NCBI GenBank assembly: GCA_015520735.1
Contig: WAPN01000021.1
Span: 1-64,000, forward strand
Length of the DNA: 64,000 nucleotides
DNA from: Desulfurococcales archaeon
GTDB taxonomy: Archaea > Thermoproteota > Thermoprotei_A > Sulfolobales > Desulfurococcaceae
Direction: 5' to 3'
Below, one piece after another: positions 42,286 through 51,230 of the stretch. The position numbers were made by a program, and so were the translations under genes. The notes under the pieces were generated by a model. It was not told where the DNA came from and did no database searches. It was given only the letters and a program-made list of their open reading frames with translations. Numbering within the stretch: position 1 is the first letter of the stretch; each line of letters starts with the position of its first letter.

Positions 42286-43068
42286 CTGGCTCAAGTATAT
42301 GCTGACATACCGTTTTTTGAATAACTCATACATTCTCCTATGGTCGACGATGTGGACATCTAGGTAGGAATTTATCCTTGATAGCCAGAAGAACAGATGA
42401 AGCCCTAGAGTAAATACAGTGGTCAGTACGTATATTGGTTTAAACTCTGGCGGTTCATGGAAAGACATGGTCTCATCATCCATACCGATAAGCTTAAGGA
42501 GGAGTCTATTGACTTTTCTCTCAATCTCCTGGTGCTCCATGATGGCGTCATACAGCGTGTAGGCGAAGATACCGAGTATGGCCAAGTATCCAGCATAGAA
42601 GAGAGGCGCAATATATGCGTACATGGAAAGTATGGCTAAATAACCAAGGATCAATGCTAAGGGGCTATACTCGGTATGAGGACACTTGTACAGATAAGCC
42701 TCCTCCAGGAACTCATCGTATTCCTGCAGGACATCCCTACTAGCTAATGATATGATGTCCCTGGCGTAGGAGATATAGTACCCCGCGAGTTTTACATGTT
42801 CGCAAATCCTGTAGGAGAGAATTACTTGAAAAGCAAAAATGACGGTGAGACCCACAAACCCTGTTATCATTCCTATGAGCTGTAGGAATATGTTGTTGGG
42901 ATCATATATATTCATAAATACCATGACGGCGAGCCAGATATATGTCATTAAAGTGCCTAGGATTATGAACCTACTATCAAGGCCTTTCATTGAAAGCATA
43001 CGTTTTACCGAGAGGTCAAAGGCTTTCAGTATCCTCTCCACCGATGAATCCATCAAATCCGTATACAC
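42280..43068 (-). CDS. Membrane protein of unknown function
   Basis: 262 residues with about five transmembrane helices in pairs (residues 34-52, 60-86, 135-155, 160-178, 213-230) around a charged cytoplasmic region with YARDIISLASRDVLQEYDEFLEEAYLYKCPHTEYSP. I do not recognise the family. It overlaps convergent moeA by six bases and lies 11 bases before the next minus-strand gene. GTG 43068 or ATG 43053 may be the start. Confidence 0.55.
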   Translation of the reverse strand: MYTDLMDSSVERILKAFDLSVKRMLSMKGLDSRFIILGTLMTYIWLAVMVFMNIYDPNNIFLQLIGMITGFVGLTVIFAFQVILSYRICEHVKLAGYYISYARDIISLASRDVLQEYDEFLEEAYLYKCPHTEYSPLALILGYLAILSMYAYIAPLFYAGYLAILGIFAYTLYDAIMEHQEIERKVNRLLLKLIGMDDETMSFHEPPEFKPIYVLTTVFTLGLHLFFWLSRINSYLDVHIVDHRRMYELFKKRYVSIYLSQS

Positions 43069-43079
43069 CCATAAGACAA

Positions 43080-43514
43080 TTATTGTCCTGACACTAGCTT
43101 ATTGACCTTGTAGAGATACCTGCTTGTCTTGACCGTGTCTTCTCCTATTCTATATAGTTTACCTTTGTAAATAACGTAATGGCTTCTCCTGGGAGCCCTA
43201 TCACCGAGGATCCTACATGTTTCCTCAACCATCCAGTGCAACTGGGTACAGTGAAGACTCCCATCAACTGTGAGGACTGCTACCTCTTCATAATTACCCC
43301 TCACAAGTATACCGGCAAGCTTGAATCCCACTATGTTTACATGCTCGGCCTCAAGGCATACGCTGAGTACTCCATACTCTTCTTCTGGGAACTGGGCAAG
43401 TATATCGGGATGTTCTATCTCGACGCAACGACCTATGATCAAGAGTTTTTTCTTATGTCTGAAAAGCTTGGAGCGAGCATTAATATCTGCTAATCTTGGC
43501 ACTTTGTATGACAT
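43080..43514 (-). CDS. Conserved-looking archaeal protein of unknown function
   Basis: 144 residues, soluble. HKKKLLIIGRCVEIEHPDILAQFPEEEYGVLSVCLEAEHV is followed by GFKLAGILVRGNYEEVAVLTVDGSLHCTQLHWMVEETCRIL. Three cysteines (CVEI, CLEA, HCTQLHW) and the acidic patch suggest a metal or cluster site but no known motif. ATG 43514 has AGGTGAG just upstream. It may share a transcript with the membrane protein that follows. Confidence 0.55.
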   Translation of the reverse strand: MSYKVPRLADINARSKLFRHKKKLLIIGRCVEIEHPDILAQFPEEEYGVLSVCLEAEHVNIVGFKLAGILVRGNYEEVAVLTVDGSLHCTQLHWMVEETCRILGDRAPRRSHYVIYKGKLYRIGEDTVKTSRYLYKVNKLVSGQ

Positions 43515-43571
43515 ACGCTCACCTCGCATGATAAGGAATATTATGATCCCTAGACAAAATCATTTACTTGG

Positions 43572-43934
43572 ATGATAAAATTGCCTGTGGTCAGGACAGG
43601 GCCTGTTAGAGTCAGCGGTTATGCTATAAAGCTTAGGAGAGTGGTTAATGCCTCCTTAAGGCCTCTATATAAAGAGAAGAAGATTGATTCTAAGGAGGTA
43701 AACGCGAAGATCAGTGAGATAAATGCTGCTATCTATGAAGTACTTATTAATAAGTTTGAGGTACCAAAAGAGGCTATAGTCAATATTACTCTTGAATATG
43801 ATGCTGAGGATGGGGAATTCAGAGTTAAGGATGTCAAGATAGAAGTCTATGATCTAAATGAGATTCTTACCAAGAACACCACTAGTGAAGTTAAAAAACT
43901 ATTGCTTAAGAAGAAAGAGATAGAAAACGAGTAA
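43572..43934 (+). CDS. DUF2258-like small archaeal protein
   Basis: 120 residues. GPVRVSGYAIKLRRVVNASLRPLYKEKKIDSKEVNAKISEINAAIYEVLINKFEVPKEAIVNI has the helix-strand pattern I associate with DUF2258, an uncharacterised crenarchaeal family thought to be nucleic-acid related. The C-terminus is an acidic and lysine-rich helix. The start ATG lacks a clear ribosome site, so leaderless translation is possible. It precedes a nitrilase-family gene by 45 bases. Confidence 0.5.
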   Translation: MIKLPVVRTGPVRVSGYAIKLRRVVNASLRPLYKEKKIDSKEVNAKISEINAAIYEVLINKFEVPKEAIVNITLEYDAEDGEFRVKDVKIEVYDLNEILTKNTTSEVKKLLLKKKEIENE

Positions 43935-43979
43935 AATAACCTGGGAAACAATTCTTAAGAGCATGGAGATGGGTGTGTA

Positions 43980-44789
43980 ATGATAGCTGGTATTTTGCAA
44001 GCTGAATATGGCGTAAATCCTACAGAGAACTTGAAGATCACGGGAGAAATACTTGATCATAGCTATAACATGGCTGATGTTGTTGTTCTCCCCGAGTACT
44101 CTATGGCGGATGTATTATCACTTAAACCGGAACAAGTATACGATATCGCTGAGCCCCTCGAAGATAGTGCGTATCTATCCAGTCTATCTGACATGGCTCT
44201 GAAATACTCTACAATCATAGTTGCACACCTTATTGAGAAAACCGATACACCGCCATTGTCTCGAAGCACAACCGTTCTAATCTACCCATCGGGGAGGATC
44301 GAGCCTGTTTATAGGAAAATGCATCTATTCGACGCTTATGGGTATAGGGAATCAGATTATTTTATACCCGGTGAGTCGCCGTCGCAGATAATTGAGTTAG
44401 CAGGAATGAAAGCAGGGTTTGCAATATGTTATGATATCAGGTTCCCCGAGCTTTTCAGAACATATGCTTTGAAAGGAGCTGAATCCGTGATCGTACAGGC
44501 GGGATGGGTGAGAGGGCCGCTGAAAGAAGAGATTCTAGAACATATTTTGGTAACAAGGGCCCATGAAAACACTATGTACATTATATTGTCGAGCCATAGT
44601 GGTGAAAAATATGTTGGTCGAAGCGGTGTATTTAGCCCATATGGATATAGGGTAATTGATCTAGGTCTTAGGCCCGGATACTCTGAGATCAGCATTGATA
44701 GGGAGAGTATTTACGATGTGAGGAAGCTAATCCCTGTTCTCAAGCATGCAGAGATGCGATGGATTATCTCGCTTCACGGCAACGAGTAG
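43980..44789 (+). CDS. Carbon-nitrogen hydrolase (nitrilase superfamily)
   Basis: 269 residues with the full Glu-Lys-Cys triad: VVLPEYSMADV (Glu39), VYRKMHLFDAYG (Lys about 113) and AGFAICYDIRFPEL (Cys about 149). The pattern is of omega-amidase/Nit-type or N-carbamoyl hydrolases rather than true nitrilases. Substrates in this group include N-carbamoyl-putrescine and 2-oxo-acid amides. ATG with GGTGTG upstream. The gene overlaps the convergent minus gene by 26 bases. Confidence 0.85.
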   Translation: MIAGILQAEYGVNPTENLKITGEILDHSYNMADVVVLPEYSMADVLSLKPEQVYDIAEPLEDSAYLSSLSDMALKYSTIIVAHLIEKTDTPPLSRSTTVLIYPSGRIEPVYRKMHLFDAYGYRESDYFIPGESPSQIIELAGMKAGFAICYDIRFPELFRTYALKGAESVIVQAGWVRGPLKEEILEHILVTRAHENTMYIILSSHSGEKYVGRSGVFSPYGYRVIDLGLRPGYSEISIDRESIYDVRKLIPVLKHAEMRWIISLHGNE

Positions 44790-45195
44790 CATAACAGTTA
44801 TCTAGTGCTTCAATAAGTTTTTCCCTAATACTTTCATCACCCTCTAGTAATCTGTTTAGTAGTGATAGTGCATTTTCTCCGCAGATAACTCTGATCTTGT
44901 CTGTGAGGCCTTCGCTAAGCATCCTTGATGCTTTCTTGGCCATACTATACTTGTCTTCTAGACCAGCTATTATACGGGTTAACTCCTCAAGATATTTGCA
45001 ATCATCTTCCGATCTAAGTCTCGGCGGGTGTTTCAGCAAGTACATGTCGAGCAGGAACATTAATAGCCAGAAAAACGCGTAGCCAGCATAAACGCTACCA
45101 TAACCACGAACATACGCTATTATAGATGATATAAATGCCGTGAAAGTTGCTATAACAGCGGCTATAGCTAGTTTTCTATATTGTTTTTCATTCAA
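44764..45195 (-). CDS. Small two-TM protein with cytoplasmic helical domain
   Basis: 143 residues: two transmembrane helices (about 9-28 and 35-54) and then a charged helical domain with two cysteines (DDCKYLEEL, VICGENALSLL) and a third near the end. No family recognised. It overlaps the amidohydrolase gene upstream by eight bases, so they are co-translated. Confidence 0.5.
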   Translation of the reverse strand: MNEKQYRKLAIAAVIATFTAFISSIIAYVRGYGSVYAGYAFFWLLMFLLDMYLLKHPPRLRSEDDCKYLEELTRIIAGLEDKYSMAKKASRMLSEGLTDKIRVICGENALSLLNRLLEGDESIREKLIEALDNCYATRCREAR

Positions 45196-46486
45196 TCACT
45201 TCACCTTCATAATAATCTACGATCCTCATCAGTTTTTCCTCAATCCTATCCGATACTCTCTCCGCATCAGTGTAAAGTTTGGTCTTCATCTCAGGAGTGA
45301 GGACTAAACCTCCGTTTATCATTACATAGTCGGCTTCAGCACCGCCACTCAATATGAGGCTTGCCAACAAGTTACTAGCACCTAAAGGTCTATGCCGGGC
45401 AGTATCTATTTTGAACAGAGATAAATGTGCTGGCCAACCCGGTTTTATCACGCCACCTTTAATACCGAATATCTTGTAGGTGTCGACCATGATCTTAGAG
45501 AAGAGATACTGGAGTTTGAGCCTTGTATCCCAGTAATTATGACGATATAAGAGAAGCATCATTCTGATCTCGTCCAACAAGTTGTATCTGTCACCAGTGG
45601 ATCCATCCGTACCCACACCGAGAATAATGCCTTCACGAAGTATTTCGTACACGGGACAAAACCCAGCCTCTGCGAGTCTCATTGCTGAGTGCGGACAATT
45701 CACGACCTTAGCGTTCTTTTCTTTGATCAAAGGTATCTCTGAGCTTAGAACCCAGTTGAGATGCGTAAGTATAACATTCTCGTTTAACCACCCATTACTG
45801 TACATGTACTGTACAGGCCATTTCCCTGTTTTCCTACGTACAAGGTATACTTCTCTACGCGTCTCAGAGACATGTATGTGTATTGGTAAACCTTGTTCTT
45901 CGGCTATTGTGTACATTTTATCAATGATTTCCGGATCGCTCTTATACAGACTATGAATGTTTATGAGCGGGTATCCATTAGGATAATTCTTAATTCTCGA
46001 TAATACCGCGTACGCATTATCCGGTCTATATGGCCCTGTCCTAACAAGCAATCCATACTCCGATGCTGCCTTAACAGTCTCGCCTGGATAATAGTACATG
46101 TCAATAAAACCTATAATTCCATTCAATAACATTTCGATAGAAGCTAGTTTAGAGCCCTGATACACTAGTTCCTTAGTAATGATCTTTTCTTCTATTTTAA
46201 TGATCTTGTCTAGCCATTCCCAAAACTCCTTGTCTGGAAGACTGCCCTTGAATATTTTCATGGCTGCATGTGTGTGGCAGTTAATCATAGCCGGCATTAC
46301 CACGTGTTTATCCGCATTTATTCTGATAGATCCTCGAGGAGATACTTCACTACATGAACTAGAAATACATATGATCACACCGTTCTCCGCAAGAATATCC
46401 TTATCACGAAGAATATATGTTCTCTCGCCTCTCTCGTCGGGGGTAACTATGTATTTTGCATTCTTTATCAGGACAGTGCTGCCCAA
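45188..46486 (-). CDS. Amidohydrolase of the MTA/SAH deaminase-TrzA group
   Basis: 432 residues, TTG start. Metal site: NCHTHAAM (HxH), IHIHVSET, ILTHLNWV and LGVGTDGSTGD give the His, Glu and Asp ligands of cytosine-deaminase-like TIM barrels. The closest general pattern is 5'-methylthioadenosine/S-adenosylhomocysteine deaminase, but the substrate cannot be fixed from sequence; other members hydrolyse triazines or guanine. It is a second member of the superfamily in this window, distinct from the SsnA-like protein at 61687. Confidence 0.8.
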   Translation of the reverse strand: MGSTVLIKNAKYIVTPDERGERTYILRDKDILAENGVIICISSSCSEVSPRGSIRINADKHVVMPAMINCHTHAAMKIFKGSLPDKEFWEWLDKIIKIEEKIITKELVYQGSKLASIEMLLNGIIGFIDMYYYPGETVKAASEYGLLVRTGPYRPDNAYAVLSRIKNYPNGYPLINIHSLYKSDPEIIDKMYTIAEEQGLPIHIHVSETRREVYLVRRKTGKWPVQYMYSNGWLNENVILTHLNWVLSSEIPLIKEKNAKVVNCPHSAMRLAEAGFCPVYEILREGIILGVGTDGSTGDRYNLLDEIRMMLLLYRHNYWDTRLKLQYLFSKIMVDTYKIFGIKGGVIKPGWPAHLSLFKIDTARHRPLGASNLLASLILSGGAEADYVMINGGLVLTPEMKTKLYTDAERVSDRIEEKLMRIVDYYEGEVIE

Positions 46487-46563
46487 GGCTAATCACATTA
46501 GCCTTCCCACTAAATTATTAGTATCTTCACGGTGACGTATTTTACGGATGGCCATTAACGTGG

Positions 46564-46971
46564 TTATTCTTCTTTTTCCGCAAGATCCTTTACGAGTTTT
46601 AGTATTTCATGCAAGGACTTGTTTATGCTTACTCCTTCGTTATCTACTCTCACAACTAGTCCCTCTAATGGGTTTTCAGGTGGATCGGGAAGGTCTTTTT
46701 CAGGCTTTTCCTTTCCTAGGTATATCCATTTAATTTTAGAAGAGCCGTTCTTGCGTATCTCGATCTTGTACCAGTAGCGTCCATAATAGTAGTACTTGAC
46801 TTTTGTCCCATCTTTTCGTTTCTTCACCACTATGTGCACGGGTTTCAAGTAGTAACCTTTCTTTCTAACGATATTGTTGTACTCGTAGATCTTTTGTGTA
46901 TAACTAGAGATAATATCGTTTATTGTACGGAGTGCCGTTTTGTTTTTTAGTTCCTGTTTCTTCTTGTTCAA
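46564..46971 (-). CDS. Basic protein of unknown function
   Basis: 135 residues, TTG start, strongly basic in the first 90 residues. YYLKPVHIVVKKRKDGTKVKYYYYGRYWYKIEIRKNGSSKIKWIYLGKEKP is a short all-beta stretch reminiscent of DUF6788-like proteins, small basic domains found near mobile or DNA-binding genes. The tail is acidic. No operon partner. Nucleic-acid binding is a reasonable guess only. Confidence 0.5.
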   Translation of the reverse strand: MNKKKQELKNKTALRTINDIISSYTQKIYEYNNIVRKKGYYLKPVHIVVKKRKDGTKVKYYYYGRYWYKIEIRKNGSSKIKWIYLGKEKPEKDLPDPPENPLEGLVVRVDNEGVSINKSLHEILKLVKDLAEKEE

Positions 46972-47105
46972 ATCAGGTCAGCCCATGGGAGTCTCTTCAT
47001 CTTTTCTGCTGAGTAACTATTCTTCATCCCCACACCTAATATAGGTAAGGGAGAACATTTATGTTTGAACAATACTTTTCTGCACATTTTCAATCATTGT
47101 ATCAG

Positions 47106-48068
47106 TTATTCTTCGACTGAGCATTCCAATCCGGGTACCCCTGGTTTTACCTCGATTATCTCGTTTGAGAAGCTCATTAATCCATCGACTATTATGTCCT
47201 TGTCTTTCTTCCTCGACAACACAATCACTATTCCTCCCATACCTGCACCGCTTATCTTTGCTCCAAGCGCCCCTAGTCTGAGGCTATTATGTATTATTCT
47301 CTCGGTTTCAGGTATTGCTACACCTATGGAGACCAGGAGGCCATGGTTTATGATCATTAGCTCTCCTATTTTATCCCATTCACCACTGGTCATGAGGGAT
47401 TTTGCGTTCACGGATATATCTTTTGCTACATCGTATATTTTGTTCATAATGGTTGGGAAACGCTCATACCTCTTGAGTACTTTCCTGACAACTAGTCCCG
47501 TATTACGTGTTATTCCAGTACCAATGACTAGGAGAGCGTATTCGTCGCTCCATCTAGCGTTTAGAGGCCTTATGTCGTGTGGGCCTAGATAATATATGAA
47601 GCCCCCGTGCAAAGAGACCGCTGTGTCTATACCGCTTGGTCTTCCATGCACTATTTTCTCAGCCTCCATTGACAGCTCCTTGATAAGTGTCTTTGTAGGT
47701 TCTTCTCCAATGTACTTAAGTACTGCAGCGGCAAAGCTTATGCTTGAAGCAGCCGATGAGCCAAGACCATATGATATTGGTATCTCCGAGTCGATAGTGA
47801 TTCTCATACTAGGGAGATCTCCGTATTTATTGCTGATAAGATCAAGAATACGCTTAAACGGGATAAGTTCCTCGTCGGGTTCTTTCTCTCCATATACGAA
47901 TCCTTTTTCGAGCGACTTTGACCAAAACCTTATCTTGTTGTCTTTACATGGCTCCACATAAGTCCTCGCATACAAATCAACACTACTAGCTATGGCGGGA
48001 ACGCCTTTCACCACAAAATGCTCTCCGAACCATATAGTCTTTCCAGGAGCTTTACAGCACACCTTCAT
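47106..48068 (-). CDS. mvk: Mevalonate kinase
   Basis: A GHMP kinase phosphorylating mevalonate in archaeal isoprenoid synthesis. Motifs: APGKTIWFGEHFVV (N-terminal), ISYGLGSSAASSISFAAA (phosphate loop), KIVHGRPSGIDTAVSLHGG with the catalytic Asp, and GAKISGAGMGGIVIVL (C-terminal motif 3). 320 residues is normal. The ATG at 48068 has AGGTGAG seven bases upstream; GTG 48080 is less likely. Functions downstream of HMG-CoA reductase (16973), though not clustered with it. Confidence 0.92.
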   Translation of the reverse strand: MKVCCKAPGKTIWFGEHFVVKGVPAIASSVDLYARTYVEPCKDNKIRFWSKSLEKGFVYGEKEPDEELIPFKRILDLISNKYGDLPSMRITIDSEIPISYGLGSSAASSISFAAAVLKYIGEEPTKTLIKELSMEAEKIVHGRPSGIDTAVSLHGGFIYYLGPHDIRPLNARWSDEYALLVIGTGITRNTGLVVRKVLKRYERFPTIMNKIYDVAKDISVNAKSLMTSGEWDKIGELMIINHGLLVSIGVAIPETERIIHNSLRLGALGAKISGAGMGGIVIVLSRKKDKDIIVDGLMSFSNEIIEVKPGVPGLECSVEE

Positions 48069-48195
48069 GAACACGCTCACCTGGATAAAGCACCATATAC
48101 TTGACTATATTTCGATACTAGTTAGATTAATAATTGCCTCTTACAATAAAGTTGTCACAAGCCAGATCACCGTTGCTTACCTGGGTGAACCGAAT

Positions 48196-49053
48196 ATGTC
48201 GCAAAACTACGCTATGAAGCCCCAAGCACCCACTCCTATTTTTAAGATAATAAACGAGGCCCGTGAAAGGCTAGGTAAGACCAAGTATAAAATAATGGTG
48301 CTCAGCGGCAAAGGCGGTGTTGGAAAAACCTTTATCTCGTCAATGCTCAGCCTCGCACTTGCTGAGAGAGGCTATAGAGTAGCCATATTCGACGCAGACA
48401 TTCATGGTTCATCGATACCCACCGTTCTGGGCCTCGAGAATGCACGACACTACGCTGGCCCATATGGAATAGAGCCCGTGCCAGGACCGCTGGGAGTCAA
48501 GGTTGTCGCAATAAACATGATGCTCGATACTCCAGATACCCCGATCGTGTGGAGAGGCCCCCTTAAGTCTAGGGCTATTACAGAGCTCCTAGCCAAGGTG
48601 AATTGGGGAGAGAACGATTTCTTAATAATAGATCTACCTCCGGGGACTGGTGATGAGGCTATAACGATAGTACAAACAATAAGCGATCTCGACGGCGCAA
48701 TAGTCGTTACTGCTCCAAGCATATTGTCAGAGGTAATAGTCGCCAAGGCCATAAACTTCATCATAAAGAACAATACAAGGCTTCTCGGAATAGTCGAGAA
48801 CATGAGTTACTTCAAGTGTCCAAAGTGCGGTTCAACATACCAGCTCCTAGGCAAGAGCACAGGCGAAGATCTGGCGAAGAAATATAATACTAGGCTACTA
48901 GCCAAGATACCCCTAGATCCGTACATTGGAGAAGCACTCGATAAGAAGAAACCATACCTAGTGGAATATCCTGAGGGTGAAGCCGCAAAAGCTCTCCGGG
49001 GACTTGCCGACAGGATAGTCGAGCTACTTGCCTCAGACAAAAACAGTAATTAA
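48196..49053 (+). CDS. Mrp/NBP35-type Fe-S cluster carrier ATPase
   Basis: 285 residues. The deviant Walker A is VLSGKGGVGKTFISS, Walker B-like switch AIFDADIHGSS and FLIIDLPPGTGDEAITIV. A CPKC pair (YFKCPKCGSTYQ, about residue 215) bridges a [4Fe-4S] cluster between two subunits, as in ApbC/NBP35 scaffold and carrier proteins for Fe-S assembly. ATG 48196 follows GGTGA; the open frame runs further upstream to 47992 without a start site of comparable quality, and that part would lie antisense to mvk. Confidence 0.9.
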   Translation: MSQNYAMKPQAPTPIFKIINEARERLGKTKYKIMVLSGKGGVGKTFISSMLSLALAERGYRVAIFDADIHGSSIPTVLGLENARHYAGPYGIEPVPGPLGVKVVAINMMLDTPDTPIVWRGPLKSRAITELLAKVNWGENDFLIIDLPPGTGDEAITIVQTISDLDGAIVVTAPSILSEVIVAKAINFIIKNNTRLLGIVENMSYFKCPKCGSTYQLLGKSTGEDLAKKYNTRLLAKIPLDPYIGEALDKKKPYLVEYPEGEAAKALRGLADRIVELLASDKNSN

Positions 49054-49140
49054 CTCTTATAGATTACCCCCCATAGAAAACAATAGTGTTTCCTCTTACC
49101 ATTTTCTTCATCACTCATTAATCCCCTGCTTTATATCGTA

Positions 49141-49150
49141 ACTTATATAT
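49141..49150 (+). promoter_or_regulatory. TATA-type promoter of the DUF7669-like gene
   Basis: ACTTATATAT, 39 bases before the ATG at 49189, with an AT-rich lead. This places the transcription start about 20 bases before the gene. Confidence 0.45.
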
Positions 49151-49188
49151 TTGGCTTGATACCCCCTATACTTTACTGGGGAATAGTC

Positions 49189-49857
49189 ATGGAAACAAGC
49201 AAGCTACCGACATGGATGGTGTTGAAGAAAGCAGCAGAGGAACTGACAAAGAAGGGCAAGACTTCCTTCACTAGGAAAGAACTAACTATGTTCGCCAAGA
49301 AACATATTGACCCATCAAGACCTGAGACAAGCCTAGATTTTGAAGTGGACTTAGTTACAGTAAATAGTAATAGCAAGGACAGGTATAAGGATCCCGAGAA
49401 ACTATTCCTGTTCAGAATCAGTAGGGGGAGATACACTCTCTACGACCCAGATATCCATGGCCCCCTTGAGAAATACCTTGAACCCCATCATTATCTCCCC
49501 ACGAGAAAACTAGTGTTATCCCAGGTATCCGAGATACTGGAGAACAAGGGCTATAAAGTCCAAATCATACTCCAGCACAGGAAGCCGCTAACACCAGATC
49601 TTGTCGCCGATAACGGGAAGAAGACAGCTGTATGGGTGATCGATCCAGGAACCGACCAGGCAACCCAGCTAAAGAATCTGGCATACGCTATAGGATCTGC
49701 TCTGCTATCCAGTAATGGAATCTACGACGAGATAATCATTACGGGACCGCCCTTCATAATAAACAAGATACCAGAAAAAGTGAAGCAAATGCTTGGAAGC
49801 TTAGGGATCAAACTTGCTATTCTCAGAGAAGAGAGACGCTATACTCTCGTGTTCTGA
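49189..49857 (+). CDS. Winged-helix plus nuclease-like domain protein (DUF7669-like N-terminus)
   Basis: 222 residues. The first 100 (AAEELTKKGKTSFTRKELTMFAKK, LDFEVDLVTVNSNSKDRYKDPEKLFLFRISRGRYTLYDP) match a winged-helix domain often found attached to nuclease or DNA-targeting genes. The C-terminal half (PDLVADNGKKTAVWVIDPGTDQATQLKNLAYAIG) has a PD-(D/E)xK-like Asp then short strands, but I cannot confirm a full catalytic set. Start ATG 49189, not the upstream ATG 49156, because the TATA box would otherwise be too close. Possibly DNA repair or restriction-like. Confidence 0.5.
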   Translation: METSKLPTWMVLKKAAEELTKKGKTSFTRKELTMFAKKHIDPSRPETSLDFEVDLVTVNSNSKDRYKDPEKLFLFRISRGRYTLYDPDIHGPLEKYLEPHHYLPTRKLVLSQVSEILENKGYKVQIILQHRKPLTPDLVADNGKKTAVWVIDPGTDQATQLKNLAYAIGSALLSSNGIYDEIIITGPPFIINKIPEKVKQMLGSLGIKLAILREERRYTLVF

Positions 49858-49932
49858 TCCATATCCATATAAATATCCGAGCTCCGAAACAAAATTGTAT
49901 GAACAAATCATAGAGTTATTCTATGAGGATTG

Positions 49933-50637
49933 ATGGTAGTGTCTATGATCTTACTTCCCTTGCCAAGGATAAGATCAGATGTTCTCAGCGTCGAACAAGC
50001 ACTTGCTTATAGGAGAAGCCATAGAAGCTTCAAAGATGAACCGCTCAGTATTAATGATATTTCCCAGATACTATGGGCAGCCTATGGCTTGTCGTTGCCT
50101 ACCAAAGGATTCCTAACATGTCCGAGTGCCGGCGCTACTTATCCATTAGAACTATATCTCGTTGTTGGGACAGAAGATATTGAGCTAAGTGATGGCGAGT
50201 TCTTGGAGCCTGGGTCATATAGGTATCTACCACAGTACCATGTTCTTGTTTATGTTAAGCCGGGCCATATCAAGGAGGAGATCTATAGGGCTTGTCTCTC
50301 ACAGAAATGGGTTCTCCAGGCCAAGGCTAACGTCGTTATAGCCGCAGACTATGAACGAACAACACGATACTATGGTGAACGCGGGATCAGATATGTTGTA
50401 TTAGAGGCAGGTCACTGTGCCCAGAACATCTATTTAGAGGCAACAGCACTTGGTCTCGGCACAGTTGCCATAGGTGCTTTCTATGACGAGGAACTAAGAG
50501 AGGCTGTTGGCCTCAGAGAAGGAGTCCAGCCGATATACATGGTATCGGTGGGTATACCTAAACACAGATACTATGTGAGCGAGGAAGTATTACACGAGCA
50601 CATAAGGAGGAACCGAAAGAGAAAGGGTCTTGTCTAG
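49933..50637 (+). CDS. SagB-type nitroreductase family protein
   Basis: 234 residues. SVEQALAYRRSHRSFKDEPLSINDISQILWAAYG binds the FMN phosphate, TCPSAGATYPLELYLVVG is the SagB-like middle motif, and EAGHCAQNIYLEATALGLGTVAIGAFYDEEL the C-terminal core. SagB-type members dehydrogenate azolines in peptide biosynthesis, but no YcaO or precursor gene is nearby, so a general flavin oxidoreductase is likely. ATG 49933 follows GAGG; further in-frame starts exist. It overlaps convergent cdvB by four bases. Confidence 0.8.
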   Translation: MVVSMILLPLPRIRSDVLSVEQALAYRRSHRSFKDEPLSINDISQILWAAYGLSLPTKGFLTCPSAGATYPLELYLVVGTEDIELSDGEFLEPGSYRYLPQYHVLVYVKPGHIKEEIYRACLSQKWVLQAKANVVIAADYERTTRYYGERGIRYVVLEAGHCAQNIYLEATALGLGTVAIGAFYDEELREAVGLREGVQPIYMVSVGIPKHRYYVSEEVLHEHIRRNRKRKGLV

Positions 50638-51176
50638 GCCGCATCAACTGTCAGTCTTGACTTCAATATCTCCTTGGCTTCCTTGAGTATCTTCTCAGTG
50701 TTCTCATCCGTTGGTGGCGACATATCTATCAAGCTATAATCTGGGACATTAGCCCCCGAGTTAGCTATTGCTTTCAATGATTCCTCGAGATTATAGAGCA
50801 TAAGACCCATGTCCGGAATAGTTGATTCAGGCAATTTCTTGAGATCCCTTGTTATCTCGAGGACCTCTTTCGCTATCCCCTGGAAATTATGAACTGTCAT
50901 CGCATACTCTAGACTTAAAGCTACTTTTTCTAGGACAAGATGGATCGTTTGTAGACGAGCGGATATCTTATCAAGCTTAGCTATTTCCTCTGCGTATTTC
51001 TTCGCCAGAAATGTTTCTCCACGCATCTGAAGCTCCGCCGCGACCTCCATCATGCGGTGGCGGCGATTCTTAATCCTATCGAGTAAAGCCTCGATTTTGC
51101 TCATCCCCAATTTGACGGAGTAAAGGGCTTGGATACCTTCTCTATAAGGATCTATTTTTCTCCTTCGGAAAATCAT
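50634..51176 (-). CDS. ESCRT-III/CdvB-family protein
   Basis: 180 residues with the Snf7 helical hairpin: LYSVKLGMSKIEALLDRIKNRRHRMMEVAAELQMRGETFLAKKYAEEIAKLDKI and MTVHNFQGIAKEVLEITRDLKKLPES. It polymerises on membranes in crenarchaeal cell division and vesicle release, with the Vps4-type ATPase CdvC. The C-terminus has short helices (NTEKILKEAKEILKSRL) but neither a winged helix nor a clear MIM2 motif, so it is a paralogue like CdvB1/B2 rather than CdvB itself. No other cdv gene lies in the window. Confidence 0.8.
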   Translation of the reverse strand: MIFRRRKIDPYREGIQALYSVKLGMSKIEALLDRIKNRRHRMMEVAAELQMRGETFLAKKYAEEIAKLDKISARLQTIHLVLEKVALSLEYAMTVHNFQGIAKEVLEITRDLKKLPESTIPDMGLMLYNLEESLKAIANSGANVPDYSLIDMSPPTDENTEKILKEAKEILKSRLTVDAA

Positions 51177-51230
51177 GTAAATACACCAGTAATGAAATCG
51201 GCAATGGAATGGTTAAAAATATAGGGGCTA

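Noticed and set aside
47992-48195. Upstream extension of the Mrp/NBP35 gene
   Set aside because: The frame is open but overlaps mvk antisense and lacks family similarity; ATG 48196 has a GGTGA site and starts near the conserved region.
49933-50637. Thiazole/oxazole-modified peptide biosynthesis locus (SagB)
   Set aside because: No YcaO, SagC or precursor peptide gene is nearby; only the oxidoreductase family is supported.
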